64,000 nucleotides of DNA, from contig CATQJL010000001.1 in assembly GCA_958299035.1 (NCBI GenBank), positions 51,942,329 to 52,006,328 of the forward strand, in the 5' to 3' direction. The position numbers were made by a program, and so were the translations under genes. Below are positions 1 to 12,400 of this stretch, piece by piece (within the stretch, counting starts at the first letter, position 1; the number at the start of each line of letters is the position of its first letter). Source of the DNA: Cylicocyclus nassatus. Taxonomy: Eukaryota > Nematoda > Chromadorea > Rhabditida > Strongylidae. Under the pieces are notes generated by a model that saw nothing but the letters and a program-made list of their open reading frames with translations, searched no databases and had not been told where the DNA came from.

Positions 1-646
1 AGCTCTCCAAAATTGCGATGACGCATTCGATGGGTTTTACGACGTTCCCTACAATTATGCATTTTGATTATCGTGCCTTGCAGCAGAGCCTATTTCGATA
101 CGGGAACCTGCTGATCAACTGTCCATTTGCGTAAGTGCAAGTCCGTAAACATGCACACGCTACTTTGCATAACTTCGTACGAAATCTTTGTGAACTCTCT
201 GTGATTTCCGGTTTTACGTCAGACGCCTTTTCAACTATGCAAAGGAGAACTTTTGTGTTTGTGATCTCTATGATGTATGTACATTATGGTGTTTGAGTTT
301 ACTTTTACTTCTTTCCTTGACTTCATGCCTTCCGAAATGTGAAGAAATGTGGAACAGTAGAATGAGTCAAGAAAAGTAAATATATCGGGATATGGGTTGC
401 TTTTTTAAGTAACATAATCTGCTCTCAAAATGGTTCCCGCGAACCTAGAAGGGCTTGAGAGTCGCATGAGTTAGAATGGGTGCCCAGTAGAAATCTATTC
501 ACTGCGAATATGGGGGAGAAATGTTATGCAAGGTTGTCGTAGCAAAGCGTTTGAAATTCAATTGAATTTTTTCGGTTGCCCTGAAGAATTTTTCATGTGG
601 ATGTGCACCGTTTTATGGCGATGTAAAATGCGATATTATGATATTA
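1..646. other. Intergenic, no gene seen
   Basis: AT-rich sequence with no convincing coding segment, RNA gene or repeat edge. It ends at the TA dinucleotide flanking the fold-back element that begins at 647. Confidence 0.5.
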
Positions 647-1590
647 GGTTGTCTCATAAGTTTTTTCAATTTTGACTTTTTGAACCAATAACTCACACAC
701 TTCTCAAATTCTGATTATGATGCAAGGTACCTTTCGATAGAGCAAAGCAATCTCTATAAGAGTGAGTGTAAGTGTTTGCACCAGCTTCAGCACATCACGA
801 TTAAGAAGCCGAAATCTGAGAACTTCTGGATGCCCAAAAAATTGAAATTTCTTCATAACCTTGTTCAAAGAAAACTTACCACGTCCCAAACTCGTTCACG
901 CGTATATACTCTAAACAACATACTCATATGTGTCGTTGCCGTGTTTGTTACTGTGTTGGAAACTGAGAAAACTGAAATTTCCATGTTCCCAAAAAAGCGA
1001 TGCTGCGCTGTTTTCACCCAGGTGAATGTATACTACAGGCCTTCAGTACTACATCGGTAAATTTTCAGCTTCCCGGAAGCACTTGTTGTTGAGAAAGTTC
1101 GAATCTAGCTTTTTTTGTTAAGGTATTACATGTTGAAAATGATATTTTTTGGGAACTAGAGCTTATAGGAAGCTGAAAATTTGTGACTGTACTTTTATAG
1201 GCCTGTAGCATACATTGACCTGTGTAAAAACAGCGCAGCATCGTTTTTTTAAAAGCTTGGAAATTTTAGTTTTCTCGGTTTCTAGCACAGAAACAAACGT
1301 AGCAACGGCACATATGAACATGTTATATGGAGTGTATATGTGTGAGTGAGTTGGGGATCTGGTAAGTTTTCTTGGGGCAAAGTTACAGAAAATTTTCTAT
1401 TTTTGGGCATCCAAAAGTTCTTAGATTTCGGCTTCTAACTCGTGATGTGCTGAAGCTGGTGCAAACGCTTACACGCCTCTTATAAGGCTTGCTTTGCTCT
1501 TTCGAACGGTACCCTGCATTATAATCAGAATTGAGAAGTATGTGAGTTATTGCTTCAGAAAGTTAAAATTGAAAAATTTATGGGACAATC
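647..1590. repeat. Long fold-back MITE, mariner-type ends (family GGTTGTCTCATAAG)
   Basis: The left end GGTTGTCTCATAAG is mirrored by CTTATGGGACAATC-like sequence at the right end, and TA lies directly outside both ends (645-646, 1591-1592), as expected for Tc1/mariner target duplication. The symmetry runs inward for about 400 bases per arm: the block GTGCTGAAGCTGGTGC at about 1447 answers GCACCAGCTTCAGCAC at about 778. The two short reading frames inside are products of the palindrome and show no transposase motif. Truncated relatives lie at 38424 and 45881. Non-autonomous element, moved in trans if it was mobile. Confidence 0.8.
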
Positions 1591-1592
1591 TA

Positions 1593-3206
1593 ATATATTC
1601 TGCTGTCATTTTAACCTTGGAAATTTTTCTTAGGATTACAACTTATTACTGAGCTTTCAATATCAATTTTTCAAAAGGTACCAAAAAAGTTTTTTTATGT
1701 TTTATTGATGAATTTATTTAGCTATTTATACTGATGTTTTTACCTTTAGTTTTGGGGGCGTCAAAGGCATTAGACTGCTATCATAAAAACAGGGCCAAAC
1801 TAGATTATAAATAAAGTACAGAAGATGAGCACCATGAAAAGCAGAGGAAAATGTATAAAGAAAAAAGAGTTTTATTATGCTTACAAAACTCTGCCGTAAG
1901 TTTGCTGGCTTTGTCTGCATTTTCTGCACATTTCGGTGGATAAACCCTGTTATTCCCTAGGCCCCTTGCTTTTAAAAAAAATTGAGATTTCCTAAACCAT
2001 CTGGGCTTTTGAGAAACAAAAGAGAATTTTGGAGAAATTATCCAACAACCTAACTTCAAATTCCAGCGCAAAAGCTAACATAAATCGTCACAGACAAATG
2101 ATACAAAGGGTTTTCCTCTTCGATGTGATCGTCAGGTCAGAGTCGGTAAGTCAAAGTGCATTGACTACACAATAAATCAAGGCTTACATTCAGAACAGAT
2201 GGAGGTGAAACACTGTTACTTTGGTCGCTATTCGATAAAGTGAGAAATTAGTCTTGAAAAGGGCTATCCAAGTGGAATAATGGTCGGATGATAAAGAAAT
2301 CTAAATAATTACTCCAAATCTCTTCATTTTTGCGTTTCAATGTATACCAGGATTTGCAGAGGAGTAGTAAAAAATAGTCTAAGATGCACTCGTCGGAGCA
2401 TTGTTTCAACTTTTTTATCGCTAAGAATGATGAAATTGCCATCATTTTGCCATTAAATTCCACTTCTTCTCTTTCTGTTTTGAATAGCAGAAAATGGCAG
2501 AGTGGGGCAGTCTCGAACCAAAAAAAAACTTGCAAAAATTTTTGATACAGACTTTTTGGGAAGTTGGTTTTCGATGATATTAGTAAACGAATTTCCGCAA
2601 AAAGACTGAGAAACTTGCTAATTTGCACTTTGCTGCAAAGGAATATAGACCGTTCTTCTACAAATCAGTGAGGTTCTGCCGAATTATGACTTTTACACTT
2701 GTCGAAAACTACACAAACGGCCAAAATGAAAGTTCATTCTCAGAATTTTGTTGGCAGTGGAACGTAATCGGAACCAACTGGAAAAACAACCCTTTTTTCG
2801 TATGATATCAGATCTTTAGTCGTTCACTTTCATTCTGGGGAAAAGTTAAGTAACAAGAATTAGTGGAATTTCAGGAGTAAGTGATTTGCATTAATCAAGC
2901 AGGTTAACGTCATTCTTTCATAAAATCGTTCCCACTCTATGGCTTTCGTTATTTCGATAAGAACTCAAAAAATTATACATACCCTGTTGGTGCAATATGT
3001 AAAAATGCTTGAGAACGCGAAAAAGTGATTAGGATTCGTCAAAACTGGAGAATGACGCAGTTTTGCGTAAGCCTTGATTCAGCTGAGTAGGCAAGTGAAA
3101 TGATTCGGCAAAAAAACTTTCAAATGCTATCATCTCCTCTCCATGAACTTTCCGAAGTGGAAGTCCTTTCGGTTTTGCACTGCACTTCCAGGAACTTCCT
3201 TCACCT
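1593..3206. other. Intergenic, no gene recognised
   Basis: AT-rich. A - strand frame of about 126 codons at 2248-2628 is open, but it has no recognisable motif, no good splice context and a composition like the surrounding AT-rich DNA. I treat it as chance. Confidence 0.4.
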
Positions 3207-3535
3207 GTCACTCAGTTGAGAACACAACTGTTTTGTCCGCTGGTTTTTCTCCATCAGCTGTCGCTGATCCAACGGGGATGACTCAGTTGTGAACATCATG
3301 AAAAGAAGCCCCTCCTCTCCCCCTTCGTCAAGGGGGTGGCCCCGGGGGTGACGTCACGACATTATGAAGAGCATCTACCGACCGGGGCGAGAGTTCCGCC
3401 CCGTCGACATAATGCTCGACCACCTATATAAATGTTTACGAGCGGAATAAGCGTGTGCCCTCTGTTTGAGGACCGATCTATAATCCCCCGGTTTTATTTT
3501 TAAGTACCATTCACGGGCTACCTCAGTCTACAGTG
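3207..3535 (+). promoter_or_regulatory. GC-rich promoter-like island, possible solo LTR
   Basis: A GC-rich block stands out from AT-rich surroundings. It holds a perfect CRE palindrome TGACGTCA (3349-3356), a GC hairpin (GGGGCG...CGCCCC, about 3396-3416) and a strong TATA box TATATAAA (3425-3432). Two near-repeats of CTCAGTTG.GAACA lie at about 3211 and 3282. The block could run from TGTCACTC (3207) to GTCTACA (about 3532), which would fit the TGT...ACA ends of an LTR, but I found no target-site duplication, no primer-binding site and no gene just downstream. What is seen is a core-promoter-like arrangement; the solo-LTR reading is inference. Confidence 0.35.
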
Positions 3536-6500
3536 TTTCATTGTGGATTTGACGCATTTCGCTTCCTTCTCCTCAGGATTTGTTTGTGGAAGGTTCAAAA
3601 TTCAAATCTTACTTGTGTTAGACTCCCTCATTCATGATGTGGCTCCCATTTTGATTTGCATTACCATAAAAATGGTGTTAGTACAAAGGTTATGTAAAGT
3701 TAAGAGGCAAAGTGTCTATTCACTCAATCACAATACCGTAGCTATGCAAACTTAGGGTACGAGGGGAGAAATTACTTTCTTCTCACCCCGTTTGCTCAGA
3801 TCAAAATGTTATTTGAGTAGGTCTCGTCGTCTTATTCAATCTTACAGCCAATATTCACGGAAGATTTACGAGAGAGATCAAGAGGAGCTTCTTAATGTTT
3901 GAAAAACGTTCTAACCTATGTCATATATTCTTCTCATATCCAGAAAACATTCTCTTTCATAAAATTTCGCGGTTGAAAGTTTGGTCATAAAAGTGGAACT
4001 ATATTTGACAGGACTTTGAGTTTTTTTCACGACAGCGGAAAATGCCAAAAAAAAAGAGGTCCTTCTTGACTTCCTAAAAATTTTACGAAGTCCCCTTTGA
4101 CCCTAAACTATAACCCTAAAAAGCTCCAAAAAACCAAACCCGACCAAAAAACGTCGCAAATTTTGTGTCTTTTCGGCCACAAAAACGAAACCCTTTTGCT
4201 TTTTGTCCCAAAAACGATGTCCAGGTTGGTTTACAAGGCACCTTTGCCGAGCCCTGTTCTGATATGCTATTGATATTGAACCAAATGATTTTATTAAAAT
4301 TGACGTGCTATGAATTTTTACAAATTCTGATGCAAAATCTTTGTAGAACTCATTATCAACATTACTCAGTTTTTTGCGCAGGCGTTCGTGTTCCAGCTGT
4401 TCCATCCTCATGATCTTCTTCCTTCATAAGTGATCAGTGACCTTCACAAAAATGTTAATGATCGTAAGAGATCAAAAAATATGTTATGTTAGAATGAGTG
4501 CGGCCCATTATTATTTATGGCAATCGTTCCATTTTACTGATAACCCACGTCAAGCGCTTTCTTTGAGTGCCTTCCATTAGTTATTTTTTTCGGATGAAAC
4601 GTTCTAACCTATGCTATATATTTTCCTATATTTTCCTTTTCGGATGGACTTAAGTAGATCCATAGTATCTTTTCTCAACTATTTTACTGAAAAGCGATAA
4701 AATACATCTGTAGTCCCCACCGGCTCTGGGTTTCCCTTTTCTCATTGTGAGACCTTCAGCTGGTATCGGTGTCTTTCGAGGTCACCTCTCACAACCTTCA
4801 TGTCTACAGCAACAACAACTAAGCTATATTTGCTTACTTGTTTTGCGTCCCTTTTGCCCAACTGGTTCGAGGATTGATGTGAGAAGAACAGCGTTAGAGT
4901 GGTGCCCTCACTAATCCCATAGAATATGCGTTTTTGTATTGTCCGCTTAACCGTAAAAAATAATTTTGAAAATGCATTGGAATGATTTCTGATTTTCGAA
5001 ACACAAATATAGGGCAGCGGCTAGAGTTTTGCATAAGCTAAATGTTTCCTTCTGCTAAATTTGGGAAAACGTATTCTGCTTTGCTTTTGATTTTCGACTG
5101 CAAAGCTAAAAATAGCCCATTGTTTTTCATTGTTCTGTAGGACTCTAATCATTGCGGAATTAGGTTTATCCACTACATCTTTCTGTACTTAGGGACAAGT
5201 TGTAGTACATTAGTTAAAGCAAGAGTCGAGAGGTATTCAAAAAGTGTTGAGCTCTCATCAAACTACTGATTCACAATGTTTGTTATTTTTATTTGAGAAA
5301 GAAAGCTTTGTTGAAAAACACCGCTTATCGATGATTTTCGAGTGCAACTGTTATCCACAGCGCTGTAAAATAGGGAGTTTTTCAATTCACACTAAAGCTA
5401 AATCTCATATCAAATTTATTGATGTCAAAAGGTGGCCGTCTCAACATTACAGGAGAGTTCAGACGAATCAGAAGTTTCTTACGTGAATCTTTATGAATTC
5501 TCCATTGAAGAATTTGAATTGAATGGGAATTTTAATCAAATTTCATTCCATCTGAGTCACCATCGCTATTGATCATTAATAGACTATGTTAATTTCAAAC
5601 TGCTTGTTCATTCCAAAAGGAATGCTTCTCCTCTTCATTGCTCAAGTGTCTAAACATTAAGTAATCTCCCTAAGACTTTCTTTTTTCTAATCTTTGATTA
5701 TCTTTCAACTTCTATCTTCTGTCTTGTATATTTGAGGTTTTTTTTTGAAATAAAGACACATTCTATGACTTTCGCTCAATCACTTATTTTTACGGCAGCC
5801 GCCGAAGATTTCCTGGACAGATTCTTTGAAGATTCTTCAGCAAAGAGATCTGTCATTGCTACTTCAACACCTAGCTGTCGTTCGGAAAAAAGTTCAGAAC
5901 GACTGGTGCACGTTTGCCATTGCGATATGATTTTCACGGGGATCAGCGCTCGATCGCGTTGGTTAAGCTTTTCAACATTGCTCTTTGATTTCGTACTAGT
6001 ACAATAACAGGAATCAGTTATAGGGTGAAAACAGTCAGCTTTTTCGATCAATAAATTTAATGTGGGATTTACTTTGGGATTTGGGAATTCAAATGAAAGT
6101 CTATGATATTCTCGTGTACACTAGGCTTTGTGAGAAACTAAAGAATCTGGTCACATTTTAATGTTGATTTTTAGTAAAGTCGCCATCAATGCCTTTTCTT
6201 CAAGTTTGTCGAGTGTCCGAAACTCTCTTGTGTTGCAATAATTTACTATACAAGAATGTAATGCTTACAGCAACAATCATAGCTAGCAAAAGAAAATATG
6301 TTTGATAGTGGCTAGTTACTCTCTAGAACAGTTTTCCTCCATTATATTCCAGTGCTCTTTAACTTTTATCAGCTAAGCTATTCTCATTGCAGACATAATA
6401 GAAGTATACCTGTGCTTGTGGATATTTACACACCATACATTGCTAAGGAAAGTGGTTTATCTTAACTACGCTTCTTTTTCTTCTTTTCTTTCCTCTTCTT

Positions 6501-7076
6501 TTTCGACGCTTCCGCTCTTCCTTCATACTGATGAATCGTGGAGAAGTCGTATTCTTACTTTTTCACCTTACCTTTTCACCTAGAGAACAAGAACCGAACG
6601 GAAATTAGGTATTTTTCTGATTTTTCTTCATTGTATGTTTATTTTGTCTTTCCGATTAAAAAGTGTGATGTCAAAGTTGTAACCGTGAATTTTTTAGCAC
6701 TTTATTTAAAGCTTATAGAAAAAGTAAGACAACTCTGCTGAATGACCCTCCAAAGAAGTTATGAATATTGCAGCATTACGATCTGCATTATTTTGAATAT
6801 TCAGATCAAATAGCCTTTACGTAACACCAGAAATCATTCGGGAAGCATTCTTTGAAATTGCATAAATTGTCGGTATGCAAGCATATTGGCCATTTCGATC
6901 GCTCTGAATCTTACATTGTTATTATAGGGAAAAGATCTTGACATCTTTCAAAGATTCGCTCAGCAAATATAGGGAAGAGATTCGACATCAGCGTTTTTTA
7001 GGCTGGTCCATAAGTCTTGCACCAAAAACATTCGAGAGTTGTTTCAGAATTGCCGGAAAAACATAACAGTTTGTAC
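3536..7076. other. Intergenic, mostly unexplained
   Basis: AT-rich. A Lys/Arg-rich tail-like frame (KKKRKEKKKKKRS then stop) reads on the - strand at 6462-6553, but the only upstream AG is a poor acceptor. The one other coding-like piece is listed at 5776-5995. Nothing else can be supported. Confidence 0.4.
5776..5995 (-). CDS. Possible terminal exon, unknown protein
   Basis: On the - strand an open frame of about 73 codons follows an acceptor-like TTGTACTAG (AG at 5997-5996) and ends at TGA (5778-5776). It is rich in Ser, Lys, Glu and Ala, with a C-terminal stretch reading EESSKNLSRKSSAAAV, and is less AT-rich than its surroundings. No domain is recognised and I found no matching upstream exon between 6.0 and 7.0 kb. 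It could be the last exon of an interrupted gene, a pseudogene fragment or a chance frame. Confidence 0.2.
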
Positions 7077-7078
7077 TA

Positions 7079-8041
7079 GGTCGTTCCGAAAGTTCTTTCC
7101 GTTTTTCGACCTGCCATCAAAACCGTGGAGTAAATACGGGCAAAGTGTTCAAAGACTATTCAATGCAGTTTTTCTTTCTCTTTTCAAAAGTCATGTTCTC
7201 AAACCATCTACTTATGTGGTCATTAAAATAATCGCCAAATTTCTGAACCCATGGTTTTGGCCACATCCAAGTTCCGCAGTTCTTACGAATTTTTGGTCTT
7301 GTCTGGAAAGCTTTGATGACATATGGATAAAGTAAACAAAGTGTAATACAACGAATTTTTTGAGCATCTCCGACAAGCTTTTCAATATTTTTGGAATGAG
7401 TTTTACAAAAGTCTTCATTTTTGCGAAATCGTTTGGCACCGAACGCATCACACGCTGAGAACTCTTTAGAATTCTAAAGTTTCAAAGCTCATTTGTCATT
7501 TAACGCTGATTTTTTAAAACGTAAGCCTTCACCACTTCGAGATAATGAATTCTGAATTTTCGGGTGCAGCAATAAGCTCGCCAAAATTGTTTGGACTATC
7601 CCGCCAGCGAAAGTTTCTTGATTCGGGAAGAAAAGACACCTATCAGGAAGGAGAGAAAAAGCTGCATCGAACACGCCCTGTTGCTTGTCGGTTAATGTTC
7701 TGTAGTCTTGGCTGAACCAAATGTGAGATTTGTTAGCATCAGAAAAATAATATTCCTAATCTTGGAAGGCCAGATATGCCAGAAACTTTTTTGCAATATC
7801 CAGCTGTCAAATAAGCTCTTCCACAAGTTCAAAAAAACGTGAAAAATTGCCAAATTGGGCAGAAAAACTATAGGTTCAAAACTTGTGAAATTTTCTCAGT
7901 AACCACAGAAGCAAATGGTCCAGCGACATGATTGCTGGGAAGAGAAAGAAAAGCTGCGTCGAATAGTCTTTAAAGTGCTTGTTCATCTTCCACGCGTTTT
8001 TATGCTACATCGAAAAAAAAACGGAAAGAACTTTCGGGAAC
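7079..8041. repeat. Long fold-back MITE (family GGTCGTTCCGAAAG)
   Basis: The left end GGTCGTTCCGAAAGTTCTTT is answered by AAAGAACTTTCGGGAAC at the right end, with TA just outside on both sides. Internal arms also pair: AGACTATTCAATGCAG near 7155 against CTGCGTCGAATAGTCT near 7951. The right end lacks about three bases of the terminal repeat. No transposase is present. A complete sister is at 26939-27952 and a fragment lies at 39128. Confidence 0.75.
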
Positions 8042-8043
8042 TA

Positions 8044-9450
8044 TATTTAATTCTATTCTGTAGATTAACGATTTATATACACAGTAAAATCAAAATTTCG
8101 ACTAAACTGACTTGAAGTAGAACTGTCGATTACATTCAGTCCTCATAAATTTTTGTCAGCAATAAACTACTTTGCTTTTGATACAGTTAATACCGAATTT
8201 CTGGATTTGGTTGTGTTCTTTAAGGCATTTCAAGAGATCAAAACTTCATTGCGATTTGAGTGCTCCTCTTCAACGGTTTGTGTCGGTTGATCTTTCAAAA
8301 AAATTGCATCTCATGCTTTTTCTTTTTGAGCCTTCATGCATCAGCCCATTTTATTGAAATTGGAATGGAACATTTTCAGGAAATCTCTGCGCGAGACTTT
8401 TGGGCCAACATATTGATGCGTTTATCTATCACTATCGGGTACAGTGAACAAAAATAATCATTATATGGTAATCTTTATTCAGCGCAAATAGATTAGCTAT
8501 TTTTTTCCTACGAGATTTTGGCGCTAAAAACTTTCAAAAGAGCTTTTCCATGTCTCAACAACAACAAAATACGCCCTTTAGAGCTTTGCGCTATTACATT
8601 TCCCATTCTTTCACAACACAAGAAGCTCACATAAGGCTGTAAAAGAATTTTTTTTCACCATGACAGTATGTTTTATCTGCTTGAAGCCATGATCATATTT
8701 TTGAGTGCTCAATGCGCTCATTTTTTCCAAGAGGGTCCTAAATGGCACGCCTAATCGAGGAAGTGTCATTGTCTGGTCAGAAGCTGTCAGGGAATTCTGG
8801 GCGTTATTCCAGGAGTACGACAAGCAATCATCAAAGGACACTTTTTCCTAAAAGGTTTTTCACGTCTCATGGCTGATGTAAGGCAATTCTAGTGCTAACC
8901 ACGTGTATCAGACGATTCCTAGAGGTTTAGATGTCCTCCCACTTATAGCAAAACATAGGCTTTTCACGGGTTGAGGAAGTGTGATTTGGATTAGAACTTG
9001 TATTTTTTTATATGTTAATGAAATAGAAACTATGAATAGACTAGAATTCGCTGTTCTTCGCTCAACATGTGAAATCACTAAAGAGTAAGAAAATGTTATA
9101 TGCCATCATTTGTACCAGAATACACTCATGTCATTGCAGACCAATGGTTCTTGCGGCATTTTTTGCTCTGCACTGAGATTAATTTCCTTTTCCATGACAG
9201 ACATCGTGAATCGGTTATAAATGCAGAAGTTACAACAAACTCCGCTCAAGAAATCATCAGTCATATCTCTGGTTCTGCTCATGTAACACATTTACACACT
9301 TGATACCATTAATCATTCACTTTGCACAGTCTCTCACTTTGTTTGTCCACTTCTAAAAGATGTTATCTGCTCATGATGTTTTCCTTCCATTTGGTGTCCT
9401 CACATGGCGAAGCTTTTGGTATAGTTCTACAATTTAGCACATTTTTTCAG
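8044..9450 (+). promoter_or_regulatory. Upstream region of the phosphate transporter
   Basis: About 1.4 kb of AT-rich sequence between the fold-back element and the first transporter exon. I see no clear TATA box or operator. It should hold the promoter of the transporter, but no individual site can be named. Confidence 0.3.
9441..9450 (+). promoter_or_regulatory. Acceptor three bases before the transporter ATG, likely SL trans-splice site
   Basis: ATTTTTTCAG ends at 9450, leaving only AAA before the ATG at 9454. An acceptor this close to the start codon, with no obvious upstream coding exon, is the usual look of a nematode trans-splice site. It could instead be the end of an intron in the 5' UTR. 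Confidence 0.6.
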
Positions 9451-9453
9451 AAA

Positions 9454-12400
9454 ATGGATACAATATTGTCGACAACGACGGAGGTCATAGGTACCTTTGA
9501 TCAGGTAATTAGTTATATTTTATTTTGACAAGAGTTGCTGCTCACATTTTTCGCGAATTTGACATAATCCAATTATTTCCTGCTGAAAAAAATCAGCATT
9601 TTCAAAACCAGTATTTATCAGGTTTAGTGATATAGACATAACAGTAAATAAGTAATGATCTTTTCTTGTACCGTAATTACCAACTTACTTCAAAAAAAAT
9701 GGTGGGACGCTTCAAGTTTTTGTGCTGACTTATTTTCGATTTGATTAAGGCTTCTTCTCAGAGAATTTCCTATTTGATAAAGGAAGTCTCCGACAATTTA
9801 GTGGAAGATCTAACTGTGAAGAATGGAAAACAACAACTTTTAATCACCTAGGTTTTCTTGAATTAGTTGTCAAATTCGGATGTAAATTTTTTCTAAACAG
9901 TTGCAAAGGTTGAACAAATTATAAAATACAAAAGTTGACGAAGTTAGTCCTATGGTAGCCAATGCAAAAGTTTTCTTTCTGATTTTGTTCATGAGTAATT
10001 TCTGCTGTCTGTTCATTTGTTGACGAAAAAAGATCAGGCGCTGCGCAATCAAGATTAGCGGTAAGATTAATGCCGTTTTCTAAAAGTATCAGCTGGTCTT
10101 TTTGTAGTTTACCGCATGATTTGCTTTCTGATTTGATCATTTGATCACCGAAGTTCAAACACATCATACGCAGATCCTATCTTTTCATTTATCATATGGG
10201 TGACAGATATCAAAAGCCTCTTTTCACAATTCTTACTTATTCATTTACCCTATGGACGGCATACTAGAAACTTAAGAGGAGAAAGTTTGGAAAGGAACAA
10301 AACTTTCTGAAGTTAACACTGAGCTAAACTTTTTTGGAAAATTGTCCGATTATCTCGGGTATTTGCTCAACAAGTTAAATTGACCTAATTCTTCAAATCT
10401 GATTTCTGTATAGTTGCTTTGTTTGATTGCACCAATCTCAAAATCTGCCGAGAGCAAAACGGTAATAATAAAATCATCATCAAAAACTGAGTGAACAGCG
10501 GGAAAAGACGAAAAAAATGTACAAAAACCACATAGTGAAATGATCCTGTTTGCACGCTGCCAGCCAGTGCACTCCAGAAAGTAGTGCAATTACACAAAGC
10601 CACCGCCTTTGGCAACTAGATCTTCTCACTGCTTTATAGTTTCCTAATATTTCTTTTCAGCGCTCCGTACTATGGGCCCTGATCGTGGGCATAATAATAG
10701 CCTTTGTGCTCGGAGCGGCCATGGGTGGCAACGATGTGGCCAACGCGTTCGGTACCTCCGTCGGTAGTGGAGTGCTCACAATCATCAAGGCCTACATCTT
10801 TGCATCAATCTTCGAGACGTTAGGGGCTGTTCTAGTCGGTATGGAAGACACCCAGAAAAAATCTGAAGAATTCAGCTTTCGCACTTTTTATCAAACAGTG
10901 GCGGCATGATCGAAAAGTTCAACAGATCAGTCATAACAACTGTTGCAGGAGAGATGTTCTTGGGTTTTTGCAGCTAGACTGAGGGAATGCTTAATACCGC
11001 AAATTTTGATATTTTCAGAATTTTAAAACGAAAACGAATGAGAATTTTCGATGAATCGAGAACTCTCAATGAACACGAAGCTGGAAATCACACTGAAAGT
11101 AATTATTTGAGGTTGGTCCGTAACGGATACGATGCGCAAAGGTGTCGTCGACACGAATCAGTACATGAGCGCCCCAAAGGAATTACTGCTCGGTCAAGTT
11201 GCCATATTGGGAGGTGGGTGAATGAGAATGAGCTTACCTATAGAAGATATTACTGTAAAGAGAAGTCAAATGAATAAAAGTGTCCTAGTAAGACTGCTTC
11301 AAAAAATTTAGGTTCCAAGATATTCGTGATACTTGGAATTACAAGTGGATAGTGGCCAGAGGGGCTTCGTTATTGCGCATTTATAGTCAAAATTCTGAAT
11401 GAAATAAAAAATAATATAAATGCCAATCTAATTTTCAAGTCTGATTTCGCCCAAATCGTAGTTCCTAACCTGAGCAGCTATGTATCGTCATAAGAAAAAA
11501 TGACTTTTCAAGCTCCACAGTCACTTACTAAATGGAAAGTTCATGTCAGTTTTGTTCGAACATTTCCTTTCCTTCAGATATGTTTCTCTACTGATATTGA
11601 AATATGAACTTTCAAAAGGCATGCTGTGGCACAGAATTCCCTTAAATTGTATTCTTTCGGCATATTATTGGTGTAAAACAGTGACGGGTGTATCAGTTTG
11701 CACAAGGAAACTGTGAAAATGCAATAAGATCCCTATCTCTTTTTTATCTAAAACTGAAAAATTACTTTGAAAAAATTCTTGAGCTTTCAGGCTGCGCAGC
11801 ATGGCTTTTGATAGCCACCCTGTTCAGAATGCCTGTCTCAACAACGCATTCGATTGTTGGTGCTACCCTAGGTTTCTCTCTTGTTTTACGGGGCTTTCAA
11901 GGAATTCGGTGGAATGCCATCTTGAACATAGGTAATCTACTGACCGTCCATTTTTTTTGTTTTCCAGTCACATATTTCCATATTTTCAGTTCTATCTTGG
12001 TTCCTATCTCCATCATTGTCCGGTACCATATCCGTCATTCTCTATATGATTGTCGATTTTGTAGTGTTGAGAAGAGTAAGATAATTTTTTTAATTGTCGT
12101 ATTGTACAAGCGCTCAACGTTTATTTCAGGACAATCCATTTGAGTGCGGTCTCAATGTGCTACCGGTATTTTATTTTGTTTGCGTTGCTTTTAACGTTTT
12201 GATGGTAACATGGGACGGTTCGAGATGTGAGTTTTTCACAAATCTTCTCATAAAATAACTTTGCGATCACTCCGTTTCAAAAAAACAATAATGACATAAA
12301 AATATGGCTAATAACTCGCCTACTGTCAGTGTTGCACTTCAACAAAATCCCAGTCTGGGGAGCTGTGCTCATATCTCTCGGTTGTGGTTTCATAGCAGCC

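Noticed and set aside
2248..2628. 126-codon - strand frame
   Set aside because: AT-driven composition, no motif, no splice or promoter support.
11688..12143. Single open frame of 151 codons in the transporter locus
   Set aside because: It mixes exon 4 with flanking intron sequence. Splicing at 11790/11791 and 11931/11932 gives a product that keeps the family motifs.
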